From Symbiodinium natans (taxonomy: Eukaryota > Sar > Dinophyceae > Suessiales > Symbiodiniaceae), in NCBI GenBank assembly GCA_905221605.1, contig CAJNDS010002131.1, positions 567,501 to 584,243 of the forward strand: a stretch of 16,743 nt of DNA, read 5' to 3'. A model generated the notes under the pieces. That model did no database searches. It saw nothing but the letters and a program-made list of their open reading frames with translations, and was not told where the DNA came from. Of this stretch, positions 1-7,045 are shown in pieces. Made by a program: the position numbers and the translations under genes. Within the stretch, counting starts at the first letter, position 1, and every line of letters begins with the position of its first letter.

Positions 1-1
1 T

Positions 2-2401
2 CCTGCATTGTGGTCTGCCTTAACCTTGCTAGTCATGGACAGGATGGAGAAGAAGTGGGGGCCTGGCAGCAGTCAGGCAAGAGATATACTCACTGTCTTC
101 GCTGACGATTTTCTCCATCAGGAAACTTTTACAAGCTTTGCCGAACTGCAGCAGGTACTCACTCGGCTTGAAGCTTTGTTTCAATCCCTCGAGGAAGTCG
201 GCCTTGAAGTCAATCCAGCGAAATCCAAGGCACTGCTCATGGTGCAAGGCACTCAGCAATCCCTCTTCCGCAAGCAATACACCAAACGATTAAAAAATCA
301 GCTCCATTTGGTTCTTCCCTCGGGGCATCAGATTCCGATTCATCATCAGCTGACCTATCTAGGAGTGCAACTAAGCTATGGTGCTTACAAGGATCAAACA
401 GTAGACTACAGGATTTCTCAAGCCCAAGGCAAATTTGAGCTCCTTAGGAGTATCTTGTGCACGACGAAGGCCCTTGACGAGGCGAAGAAAATAGAGATCT
501 GGCGAGTGTATGTCGAGTCTTCGCTCTTGCATGGCATAGTCTCCACGGGAATCACCCACACGGGACTGCAAAAGCTCCAGAGCAAATATTCTCGGATGCT
601 CAGATCTATCTTTCAGCAGCATCAGCATTTTAGTCGAATGGAAACCACAGAGCTGTTTGAGCACCACAAGATCCAAACTCCTCAGGAAGTTCTTCTCAGG
701 CAAATGAGGAACTATCAGGATGCGATGGATGCTGCCAAGCCAACAGGCAACTTACAAACGATCCAAGAGTACCTGGGTCTACGCAGCCGGCTGATTAGCC
801 AACAGCAGCTACTTCAATCCATGCAATTGGCTCTGGCCGAAGAAGATCATGCAGTGCCCTGTTCGCTATGTGATAGAAGTTTCTCTAGCAACAAGGGATT
901 GCAGCATCATACACTAGTGAAGCATGGAGGCCAAAGAGCAAACCAGTTGGGCCCTAAATTCCAAGTCTTCGCACATAGTCTGCAGGGACTCCCGCAATGT
1001 GCAGCATGTCACAAACAGCTGCGCACAATGCATCAGCTTCGCAGACATGTTGAATCGGGAACATGTTCAAAGCTTCCAGAGCTGAGGGAGCGATCATCGT
1101 CCTGCTCAGGAGCGGAGAGCACAGCCTTGCTGCTCCAACCAAGTGTTCAGGATCAATTGAAAAGAGACCCTGACCTGCTTCTCAAAAAGGCTCATGTGAC
1201 CAAGCACTTGCGGGCTTACTGCAGCCTCTGTGGGCAGTTCATTGTCGGTCACAAGGGCGTCAAACAGCACATTCAGAAAGCGCACCAGGCTTTCTGGGCA
1301 GGGGCCTCAGACTCAGTCTATGCCAACATGCGCACACATAAGAGACTGCTTCATAAAAAGGAGGAATGCAGATATTGTGGAATGATGGTTGACGCTCCGG
1401 TTCGCCACGCGGACCAGTGTGTAGTCCTGCTGCAGGTCTATGCCATGAGTGCAGCAATGAAAAAGTCTACCGACCCACACATAGAATATGGCACTGTGAC
1501 GTCGGAACTTGGGATTCGTGCGCAGGAGGGTTCCTCCCAGGAGGCTTCCTCCACCAGTAGGATTCGGTCTCACCAGGCACCAGCAAGCTCCCAGCGAGAC
1601 GCACCAGCAGAGGGGAGACCTTCGTCAGTGCCCGTCACAGCCTGGTCTCTGGCCTATCATAATCCGCATCAACTGTGCTATGCACACACAGTAGTGCATA
1701 TCCTTGCCTCGCTTGCATCAGAGGGTATTCTTTCTGATCCATATCTGAGACAAATATTGACGGAAATTGACGCAGTAGGGGGTCGTTCTTCTAGTGTGGA
1801 TGTTCGTAGGCTGCGACAGCTACGTCCTCTGCTGACGGGATGGCGATTCAGACCCAGGCAAGAAGATGCATCCCAGTTTCTAGCACATATCATTCAGAGA
1901 TCCCATGTGCTTTCAGCAGATGTTTGGGAAGCGAGGGTTCAAATCACAGCACCCGTGGAAAGAATCAGCGTAGAGGATAGAGGGGGTTTGATTCTTTTCT
2001 TGCCTGACCCACCAGATGGCCTCTCCACACTACAGCAAGCCATTTCTCAGTGGGCACACAGGGGGAGCACCTATGGGCTACTCCCGGGAGTGAACCTGGT
2101 TTGCATTCAGATCCAAAGGTTTGAGCACTTGGAGAAAACAAATCGGCCTCAAGTTTTAGACACAACTCTGGAGCTTCCAGAGTTTATAGATAATGGCACG
2201 ACAACCGCTGTGGTCAGCTTTCGACTATATGCATTCATCATTCATCTAGGAGATGATTGGAGATCTGGGCATTATAGGACAGGTTTTTTGAGAGAAGAAG
2301 TGGCGTATCTCGCAGATGATGACCGCTCACCACGGCGAACTACGCTCCTCTCGGATCAAATTTGCCAGGGATCGTATTTGGCTTTCTACGTAAGGGTCTA
2401 G
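2..2401 (+). CDS. LINE-type reverse transcriptase (C-terminal part) with zinc fingers and a USP-like protease domain; 5' partial
   Basis: The frame is open from the window edge, so this is the 3' part of a larger ORF. The start is a reverse transcriptase of non-LTR type. The catalytic FADD box (variant of YADD) is at 98-109, followed by a GLEVNPAKSKAL palm segment and a TYLGVQLSYG thumb motif near 350-380. Next come Cys/His clusters resembling C2H2 fingers: CSLC...H...H near 858-945, CAAC...H near 999-1070, CSLC...H...H at 1220-1286 and CRYC...H...C near 1367-1420. The last ~250 residues look like a ubiquitin-specific protease: a Cys box NPHQLCY (catalytic Cys codon 1676-1678), an EDASQFL helix and a His box GHYRTGF (His codon 2270-2272), ending in SYLAFY. 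Known roles are target-primed reverse transcription, nucleic-acid binding and deubiquitination; activity of this copy is inferred. No stop or frameshift is visible. A double mini-hairpin lies in the linker at 1525-1552. Confidence 0.85.
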   Translation, partial: PALWSALTLLVMDRMEKKWGPGSSQARDILTVFADDFLHQETFTSFAELQQVLTRLEALFQSLEEVGLEVNPAKSKALLMVQGTQQSLFRKQYTKRLKNQLHLVLPSGHQIPIHHQLTYLGVQLSYGAYKDQTVDYRISQAQGKFELLRSILCTTKALDEAKKIEIWRVYVESSLLHGIVSTGITHTGLQKLQSKYSRMLRSIFQQHQHFSRMETTELFEHHKIQTPQEVLLRQMRNYQDAMDAAKPTGNLQTIQEYLGLRSRLISQQQLLQSMQLALAEEDHAVPCSLCDRSFSSNKGLQHHTLVKHGGQRANQLGPKFQVFAHSLQGLPQCAACHKQLRTMHQLRRHVESGTCSKLPELRERSSSCSGAESTALLLQPSVQDQLKRDPDLLLKKAHVTKHLRAYCSLCGQFIVGHKGVKQHIQKAHQAFWAGASDSVYANMRTHKRLLHKKEECRYCGMMVDAPVRHADQCVVLLQVYAMSAAMKKSTDPHIEYGTVTSELGIRAQEGSSQEASSTSRIRSHQAPASSQRDAPAEGRPSSVPVTAWSLAYHNPHQLCYAHTVVHILASLASEGILSDPYLRQILTEIDAVGGRSSSVDVRRLRQLRPLLTGWRFRPRQEDASQFLAHIIQRSHVLSADVWEARVQITAPVERISVEDRGGLILFLPDPPDGLSTLQQAISQWAHRGSTYGLLPGVNLVCIQIQRFEHLEKTNRPQVLDTTLELPEFIDNGTTTAVVSFRLYAFIIHLGDDWRSGHYRTGFLREEVAYLADDDRSPRRTTLLSDQICQGSYLAFYVRV
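1525..1552 (+). repeat. Double GGAGG mini-hairpin inside the LINE ORF
   Basis: Two mini-hairpins lie in tandem. GGAGG-GTT-CCTCC is at 1525-1537 and GGAGG-CTT-CCTCC at 1540-1552, separated by CA. They are read in frame as EGSSQEASS in the linker between the zinc fingers and the USP-like domain. The heptamer GGATTCG occurs on both sides (1512-1518 and 1560-1566), exactly 48 nt apart, which would fit a 48-nt insertion with a 7-bp target-site duplication. Confidence 0.75.
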
Positions 2402-2420
2402 CTCGCTCTACCTTCGCATG

Positions 2421-2448
2421 CGGAGGTTTCCTCCGGAGGCTTCCTCCG
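2421..2448 (+). repeat. Double GGAGG mini-hairpin, copy 1 (3' of LINE ORF)
   Basis: GGAGG-TTT-CCTCC (2422-2434) is directly followed by GGAGG-CTT-CCTCC (2435-2447). The outer bases TGC (2419-2421) and GCA (2448-2450) are also complementary, so the unit can fold either as two small hairpins or as one longer stem. It begins about 18 nt after the stop codon of the LINE ORF. Confidence 0.85.
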
Positions 2449-2587
2449 CAGTAGTGTTCTTTCTTCTTGAAGTAGACCTATCTGCCTGCTGTTGCCTAAG
2501 GCAACTCGGCATGAACGCTGCCCTGCGCGCAATAAAGCCATGATCTCGTGCTAAGATGTATAGTCTCTTGCGTGAAACTTTCACATG

Positions 2588-2614
2588 CGGAGGTTTCCTC
2601 CGGAGGCTTCCTCC
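2588..2614 (+). repeat. Double GGAGG mini-hairpin, copy 2
   Basis: GGAGG-TTT-CCTCC is at 2589-2601 and GGAGG-CTT-CCTCC at 2602-2614. The core is identical to copy 1, but the 3' flank is CCGG rather than GCA, so the outer pairing is lost. It belongs to the tandem duplication. Confidence 0.85.
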
Positions 2615-2730
2615 CCGGTAGTGTTTCTCACAGTAGACCGTTCTGCCTGCTGTAGCTTAAGGCCAAGCTGACCCATTCTTGTCCCTGAACCTGAAGCATC
2701 TGAAAGAGCCCTGCGCGCACTTCAGAACAT

Positions 2731-2746
2731 GTGAGGTCTCCTCCAG
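2731..2746 (+). repeat. Tip of the GTGAGG hairpin family, isolated copy left of the gap
   Basis: GTGAGGTCTCCTCCAG matches the tip motif found 18 times on the right side of the gap, with one change near its 3' end. Flanking complementarity is weak (GAAC at 2725-2728 with a GTTC near 2755). It is the only copy of this form on the LINE side, directly after the second 3'-tail unit. Confidence 0.6.
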
Positions 2747-3162
2747 GTCGGTGGGTTCAGCTTATGGGTGCACTGTGTGTCCCGGAGGTGCAGTACCTGT
2801 GCCGTTAAGTTCGGTCAGTTGGGGTCACATTTTCTCGACCAGGAATGCAATTTTGCCCTGTCGCAGCGCTGGCCCCAGGAGCCGCGCAAGGCGTCCCAGG
2901 TCAGGCTTCGCAAACTTAGCTACCCTGCCTCCAACTTGGGCATCCTTCTTGGAACGTGCAAGGCCGCCTTGGTGCGCTCTGCCTACGGCCCTCTGCCAGT
3001 TGTTTAGCGTTACCTGTGTGAGACGTCACTAGACAGGAACGCTGAGTGTCGGCCTCACCAGAGGTACGGCTCGCTAAACAGCTGGTGCGTGGGTGCTGGA
3101 CGCAGTGACTCACAGTAGGGTGTCGGGGTAGCCGCGCTTATTTTTCACTCTTTTGCAGTGCT
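2747..3162. other. Gene-free stretch
   Basis: Short ORFs exist on both strands (for example 2679-3032 on +), but none shows a recognisable motif, a convincing start context or a hairpin after its stop as the accepted genes do. I see no RNA gene. It is probably decayed repeat or intergenic sequence. Confidence 0.5.
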
Positions 3163-3263
3163 GAGTACTTGATATCGGAGGCTGCCTCCGTGCCAACTTC
3201 AATTTCTTCATTGATTCATTGCATCAGATTAGGAGGTTTCCTCCTGAATATCCTTAAGTACTC
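3163..3263 (+). repeat. Composite ~100-bp inverted repeat carrying a GGAGG mini-hairpin at each end
   Basis: The outer arms GAGTACTT (3163-3170) and AAGTACTC (3256-3263) are perfect reverse complements. Just inside them lie GATATC (3171-3176) and ATATC (3248-3252). Inside those sit two mini-hairpins: CGGAGG-CTG-CCTCCG (3176-3190) and AGGAGG-TTT-CCTCCT (3231-3245). The second one continues as CCTCCTG, the 3' end of the tip motif of the right-hand family. The central ~40 bp is AT-richer. It resembles a small foldback or MITE-like unit; no target-site duplication was found. Confidence 0.65.
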
Positions 3264-3285
3264 TGCCAAAGCAGATTCAGTATAG

Positions 3286-3301
3286 CAGGTAGTGAGACCT
3301 G
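3286..3301 (+). repeat. Small hairpin CAGGT-AGTGAG-ACCTG
   Basis: The 5-bp stem CAGGT (3286-3290) pairs with ACCTG (3297-3301) around a loop AGTGAG. GTGAGACCT recurs at 3365-3373. It may be a relic of the GTGAGG family, but chance is possible. Confidence 0.3.
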
Positions 3302-3357
3302 GCAATCTGGAGGAAGCGATCCTCTCGAAGTCCAAAAGGCCGGACTGTGAAATAAAA

Positions 3358-3396
3358 AAGGCGGGTGAGACCTTCTATATCACACTTGCCCGCCTT
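3358..3396 (+). repeat. Hairpin with 8-bp perfect stem
   Basis: AAGGCGGG (3358-3365) pairs perfectly with CCCGCCTT (3389-3396) around a 23-nt loop. It follows an A-rich run (3351-3359). No gene ends nearby, and it lacks the GGAGG tip. Confidence 0.5.
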
Positions 3397-3531
3397 AATC
3401 ACACCAAACTCAGCTAGCGCACAGCTATAGCCTGCAACACAACATCGGGGCCAGCCGGCACTGCAGCAGTCGCGGGTGCAGGTGAGCCAGTAGGAGGCGG
3501 TCGTAGGGTGTCCAGCCAGCACAGCGCTATC

Positions 3532-3610
3532 GCAGCCCTGAGGGGCGGATGCATTCCACATACTCGAACATAGCTGTGCACAACAATCCTTTCAGCAGCC
3601 CTGAGGGGCG
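3532..3610 (+). repeat. 16-bp direct repeat, 63 bp apart
   Basis: GCAGCCCTGAGGGGCG occurs at 3532-3547 and again at 3595-3610. The central CCCTGAGGG is itself palindromic. No coding region covers it convincingly; the stretch 3264-3733 otherwise holds nothing I can identify. Confidence 0.6.
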
Positions 3611-3733
3611 TGAAGTACGAACTAGCAAAGACTGCTGGAGCTCCCAAGGCGGATACAGAGTAGCCGACGTGCCGAGGATCCAAAGTGATCAGAGGTCCAC
3701 ATGCTGATTCTGGTAGTGAGTGCAATGCAAAAA

Positions 3734-4143
<410 letters not shown>

Positions 4144-4243
4144 NNNNNNNNNNNNNNNNNNNNNNNNNNNNNNNNNNNNNNNNNNNNNNNNNNNNNNNNN
4201 NNNNNNNNNNNNNNNNNNNNNNNNNNNNNNNNNNNNNNNNNNN
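4144..4243. other. Assembly gap (100 N)
   Basis: A run of exactly 100 N, the usual size for a scaffold gap of unknown length. Sequence is missing here, including the 5' part of the gene that follows, and adjacency of the two sides is not proven by the sequence itself. Confidence 0.99.
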
Positions 4244-4909
4244 GCAAGGGCCTCGCACCCAGTCTCTATTCTCGCACTAGAATCGCTCCCGCATTGTCAT
4301 CCAGACTGGAGGCTTGCTAATAGGCAAAGTGACGCACTCGAGTACTTGACGTTCTTGTTGGCTAACCACCATGGCTCCTTACAAGGTACCCCCTGGAAGC
4401 GAGTCTATGATGCAGACATACCCGACTCAACTGGCTTCTCCCCCCTTCTACTAACCTTCCCGGAAGGCACCGACCCGACCAGGCTGTCCCAGCCTGACTC
4501 CCTAGCGGCGCCCCACTTAGCTTATTCACTGTCCTTTTTTGTGCACGAGTGGCACTCTCCGCATGACTCGAAGGCGGCACTGTTGTATACACCTCCTTAT
4601 ATCTTTGTGTCTCTGCCAAGGTTCACAAATGCCGGAGCGAAGCAGCACTGGAGACTCACGGGCTTGCAGGACGAAGTACAGCTGCCTGCATGGACCGGGC
4701 CTCACTCTCAATCCTTTGTTCGCTACAGATCCGTCTCGGGACTCTTTCACATAGGGCAGGAAGCCACCTCAGGTCATTACAGATCCTTCACCTTGCTTCC
4801 CTCTCTCCAGGTAGGTGATGACTCCAGCCCGGGCTTCTCGCCTACGAGCGAGGAACGTGCACAGATCGGGTCAGGAGCTTACCTTTTGCTCCTCCAACGC
4901 TTAAGTTAA
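4244..4909 (+). CDS. USP-like (peptidase C19) protein, C-terminal part; 5' end in the gap
   Basis: The frame is open from the gap edge to the TAA at 4909, giving 221 residues. Two segments support a ubiquitin-specific-protease fold. One is QSDALEYLTFLL near residue 28, matching the conserved Q-D-A-x-E-F-L helix. The other is GLFHIGQEATSGHYRSF with the catalytic His box GHYRSF (His codon 4775-4777), followed by a terminal GAYLLLLQR strand like the family's AYLLFY. The Cys box expected upstream would lie in the gap. The predicted role is removal of ubiquitin or a ubiquitin-like modifier. It resembles the USP-like end of the LINE ORF in layout, but I see no reverse transcriptase here; whether one lies in the gap is unknown. 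The stop codon is 2 bp before hairpin H1, which also serves as the 5' hairpin of the next gene. Confidence 0.7.
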   Translation, partial: ARASHPVSILALESLPHCHPDWRLANRQSDALEYLTFLLANHHGSLQGTPWKRVYDADIPDSTGFSPLLLTFPEGTDPTRLSQPDSLAAPHLAYSLSFFVHEWHSPHDSKAALLYTPPYIFVSLPRFTNAGAKQHWRLTGLQDEVQLPAWTGPHSQSFVRYRSVSGLFHIGQEATSGHYRSFTLLPSLQVGDDSSPGFSPTSEERAQIGSGAYLLLLQRLS

Positions 4910-4911
4910 GT

Positions 4912-4954
4912 CCCGTTCATCTTCGTGTGAGGTCCCCTCCTGAAGGTGAACGGG
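4912..4954 (+). repeat. Hairpin H1 of the GTGAGG family
   Basis: The 5' arm 4912-4923 (CCCGTTCATCTT) pairs with the 3' arm 4943-4954 (AAGGTGAACGGG) over 12 positions with one G-T wobble. The tip GTGAGGTCCCCTCCTG lies at 4927-4942. It sits 2 bp after one gene's stop and 45 bp before the next gene's ATG. Confidence 0.9.
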
Positions 4955-4998
4955 CAGCGCTTTCACTCGTGCTACCATGCGTGTCCTCCCCAAGCGCT

Positions 4999-6072
4999 AT
5001 GGAGCAAGCCCAGCAGGAGCTGCTGAACAACCCTGCACTATGCCAAGTGCTCTTTAAGAACCTCCCCCATCTTGCCGCTTCATCCATGGCTGCGCGGGCA
5101 TTTGGCCCTGATGAACGTTCAACGTCCAGAGAACTGGTCCCTGCTCACGACAGGGACAGGCCTCCCAAACAGCGCCGTCAGCAAAAGGACCTGGAGCAGG
5201 ACGAGGAAATGCCGCCGACTCGGTTGCCCTCACCGTCCAGAAGGCCCAGGAGGACTGGTCGCCGTAATGGCTCCAGACCAAGGGCCTCGCAAAACGGTCT
5301 GCCGAAATCAAAGCAGGAGGTCAAACCAACCGCTGACCTCTTGGCCAGCATCATCTTGGCCCTGCTGAATCACGAGGATGAATTGACAGCCTTGCGACAC
5401 CATCATGGATGGATCTTCTACGCCACGGTGCACCAAGCGAACAGTGTGGTTCCCTCCTTGGCACGGATCCAGCAACAGTGGAAGTCGGACCAGCCCCAGG
5501 ACACCCCTGGCAAGCCCGTTCGCTACGCCCTGTTCCTCGGTCTCCTTCGCGAGCTGCACACTCGAGCCCAGGGCTTCGATCACGTCGCCTACGACAGCAC
5601 GAATCAGGACAAGGAATCAGCACTTATCTCTCTACCAGGAGCACTTGCCTCCCGAGGTCGACACCACACGGACGAGAACCCTGCCTTCTACTGGAACTAC
5701 ATGAGATGGGACGCCAAACAGCGGAAGGTAGTCATCGATGCCCAACGCCCTCCTCTCTCGCCCAAGGTTGTCTCCACCCACCTGGCGGCTATGCTCAAGC
5801 TAGATCAAGAACAGCTCACCAAGTTCAGGCCGTCCAGACCGCTGCGAGCCAACCTGACGGAAGAAAGGCCGGTCATCGCCTTCCTCCTGGAACTGGCCCT
5901 GACCATCGGAGACGACCATGAGGCAATGCACGCCTTTCGACTTCTAGCGAACAACTCAGTCTGGAACCTAGTGGGGGTCACCATGCGCAGGGAGGGCCTA
6001 AGACGGTCTCCACAGATGCAGACCCTCCGTGATCAGCTAGAAGCGCTGCGCACAGGAGGCAACGAGGGCTAA
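4999..6072 (+). CDS. Unknown protein, 357 aa
   Basis: I do not recognise this protein. The open frame extends upstream without an ATG into hairpin H1, so I place the start at the first ATG (4999). Residues 1-34 form a Leu/Ala-rich, probably helical head. Residues 35-108 are highly charged and low in complexity (Arg, Pro, Gln, Asp/Glu), with basic runs such as RPRRTGRRNGSRPR that could bind nucleic acid or act as a nuclear signal. From residue 109 a globular region begins (TADLLASIILALLNHEDEL), with FYWNYMRWD near the middle and a helical end (RPVIAFLLELALTIGDDHEAM, then MQTLRDQLEALRTGG). No catalytic motif, signal peptide or clear membrane span is seen. It lies 45 bp after H1, and its stop is 9 bp before H2. 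Confidence 0.7.
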   Translation: MEQAQQELLNNPALCQVLFKNLPHLAASSMAARAFGPDERSTSRELVPAHDRDRPPKQRRQQKDLEQDEEMPPTRLPSPSRRPRRTGRRNGSRPRASQNGLPKSKQEVKPTADLLASIILALLNHEDELTALRHHHGWIFYATVHQANSVVPSLARIQQQWKSDQPQDTPGKPVRYALFLGLLRELHTRAQGFDHVAYDSTNQDKESALISLPGALASRGRHHTDENPAFYWNYMRWDAKQRKVVIDAQRPPLSPKVVSTHLAAMLKLDQEQLTKFRPSRPLRANLTEERPVIAFLLELALTIGDDHEAMHAFRLLANNSVWNLVGVTMRREGLRRSPQMQTLRDQLEALRTGGNEG

Positions 6073-6081
6073 AGTTTTCCA

Positions 6082-6116
6082 GGACACCCGAGTCGAGGTC
6101 CCCTCCTGAGCTGTCC
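6082..6116 (+). repeat. Hairpin H2 of the GTGAGG family
   Basis: The tip GAGGTCCCCTCCTG is at 6095-6108, preceded by GAGTC instead of GAGT. The arms GGACA (6082-6086) and TGTCC (6112-6116) pair perfectly, but the stem is short and the internal loop larger than usual. It starts 9 bp after a stop codon. Confidence 0.65.
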
Positions 6117-6120
6117 AAGG

Positions 6121-6140
6121 CCCCCTTGCCCTCCTGGGGG
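6121..6140 (+). repeat. Small hairpin CCCCC...GGGGG between H2 and H3
   Basis: CCCCC (6121-6125) can pair with GGGGG (6136-6140). The loop includes CCCTCCTG, like the 3' half of the family tip, so it may be a rearranged copy. Chance cannot be excluded. Confidence 0.35.
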
Positions 6141-6168
6141 ATCTAGCAAGTCACTTAGCCTCAGACAA

Positions 6169-6212
6169 CCCTCCTACTCTCGTGTAGAGGTCCCCTCCTG
6201 AGAGAACGAGGG
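6169..6212 (+). repeat. Hairpin H3 of the GTGAGG family
   Basis: The arms 6169-6181 and 6200-6212 match at 11 of 13 positions (CCCTC at the base, CTCTC/GAGAG next to the tip). The tip reads GTGTAGAGGTCCCCTCCTG at 6182-6200, with TA in place of the usual TG before GAGG. Confidence 0.85.
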
Positions 6213-6539
6213 CGCTGATAAGTCAACCTGTTTTTCTTTCTCCCTTCTCTGCCGCCTCGTGCGCACCGTGCCTGCCAGGAAAAGTCTTTTCTGCACCACA
6301 AGTCAGGCTTCAAGTGGCGTACTGACTATTGCATCGAACTGCCTTTCTCCCATTACAACTGAGGCCGAGCTACACTAACGTCAGCTGTCGACCAGAGCGA
6401 GTCACACTCCAGGCTCTCGCATTGCTTACAAGCTGAGAGACTTTCCGCCATGTGCCTGACTGAAGCCCCAACTTAACTCAGCATCAGCCGTTCTGCTCAT
6501 ATTGATCAGTACAGATTGTTCCTCCATCATCACCACGCC
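6213..6539. other. Spacer with a strong pyrimidine tract
   Basis: No gene is seen in these 327 bases. A 20-base uninterrupted pyrimidine run lies at 6231-6250, and the first AG after it is near 6280. This suits a splice or trans-splice acceptor for the following small gene, but it is not proof. Confidence 0.4.
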
Positions 6540-6803
6540 ATGGCAACCAACCCGGAGGGCACGATTCTTGCCATTGAGAACACCCCTGGCATTCACACCC
6601 AGCCGACGACAAGCCAGGCCAATGTCGCCCAAGCGCTGGTTAAGGCAACGGCACCTCCGCCACCACAGTCATCATGCGGAGCAGGCTGCGACCAATGCCA
6701 CAGTGCTCCATGTGTTCGACACAAGCCGGGACATCTGTGGCACTGCTGCTTCGGGTGTAGAGACTCCTGGGCGGTGCAACAAGCCCGCTCCAGATACTGG
6801 TAG
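6540..6803 (+). CDS. Small Cys/His-rich protein, 87 aa
   Basis: The frame opens slightly upstream (6516, non-ATG); the first ATG at 6540 has a good context (GCCATGG). The N-terminal ~45 residues are Thr/Pro/Ala-rich and end in PPPP. The rest holds a dense set of potential metal ligands: C46, C50, C53, C58, H61, H65, H68, C69, C70 and C73, with the core CDQCHSAPCVRHKPGH and a WHCCFGC tail. The spacing suggests a small zinc-binding unit; I cannot assign it to a named family. The stop is 28 bp before hairpin H4, as for the larger genes, which supports it being real. It has no close 5' hairpin (H3 ends 328 bp upstream). Confidence 0.55.
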   Translation: MATNPEGTILAIENTPGIHTQPTTSQANVAQALVKATAPPPPQSSCGAGCDQCHSAPCVRHKPGHLWHCCFGCRDSWAVQQARSRYW

Positions 6804-6831
6804 CTATGAGCAGGATAGAGCTCGACTTTTT

Positions 6832-6870
6832 GCGACCAGCAAGTGAGGTCTCCTCCTGCAGGTAAAACGC
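6832..6870 (+). repeat. Hairpin H4 of the GTGAGG family
   Basis: ACCAGCA (6835-6841) pairs with TGCAGGT (6857-6863) at 6 of 7 positions. GCG (6832-6834) pairs with CGC (6868-6870) beyond a small internal loop. The tip GTGAGGTCTCCTCCTG is at 6843-6858. It lies 28 bp after the small gene and 175 bp before the next ATG. Confidence 0.8.
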
Positions 6871-7045
6871 AGCTATGTTCTCACAGCTGCGCGCCGTCGA
6901 CCGAGCCAACAGTCTCAACTAAAACAATCTGCCCTAAATGCATGACAGCACTTAACTTATCTAATGTCTCTCCGCTCCTAAATTGCTGCACAGGCCCCAC
7001 TGTCGAGCCCAGCACTCAGCCAGTCCTTGTGCATTGCTGAGATAA

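Larger units (their letters stand above)
2416..2719 (+). repeat. Diverged tandem duplication 3' of the LINE ORF
   Basis: Two copies of a ~120-135-bp unit lie at about 2416-2531 and 2583-2719, offset 167 bp at their starts. Shared landmarks in order are CATGCGGAGG, the double mini-hairpin, GTAGTGTT, AGTAGACC, CTGCCTGCTGT, TAAGGC and CCCTGCGCGCA. The sequence between landmarks has diverged. The unit starts about 15 bp after the LINE stop codon, so it is probably the LINE 3' untranslated tail in two copies. An AATAAA occurs in copy 1 (2530-2535). Confidence 0.7.

Noticed and set aside
2679-3032. 117-aa ORF on the + strand in the LINE 3' region
   Set aside because: No recognisable motif, overlaps the duplicated tail and another frame of similar length, and no hairpin follows its stop as for the accepted genes.
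4927-4998. GTG start inside hairpin H1 for the 357-aa gene (would begin with the motif-encoded RSPP)
   Set aside because: Nuclear genes rarely start at GTG. The ATG at 4999 fits the common layout of hairpin then ATG, and the residues before it are motif-derived.
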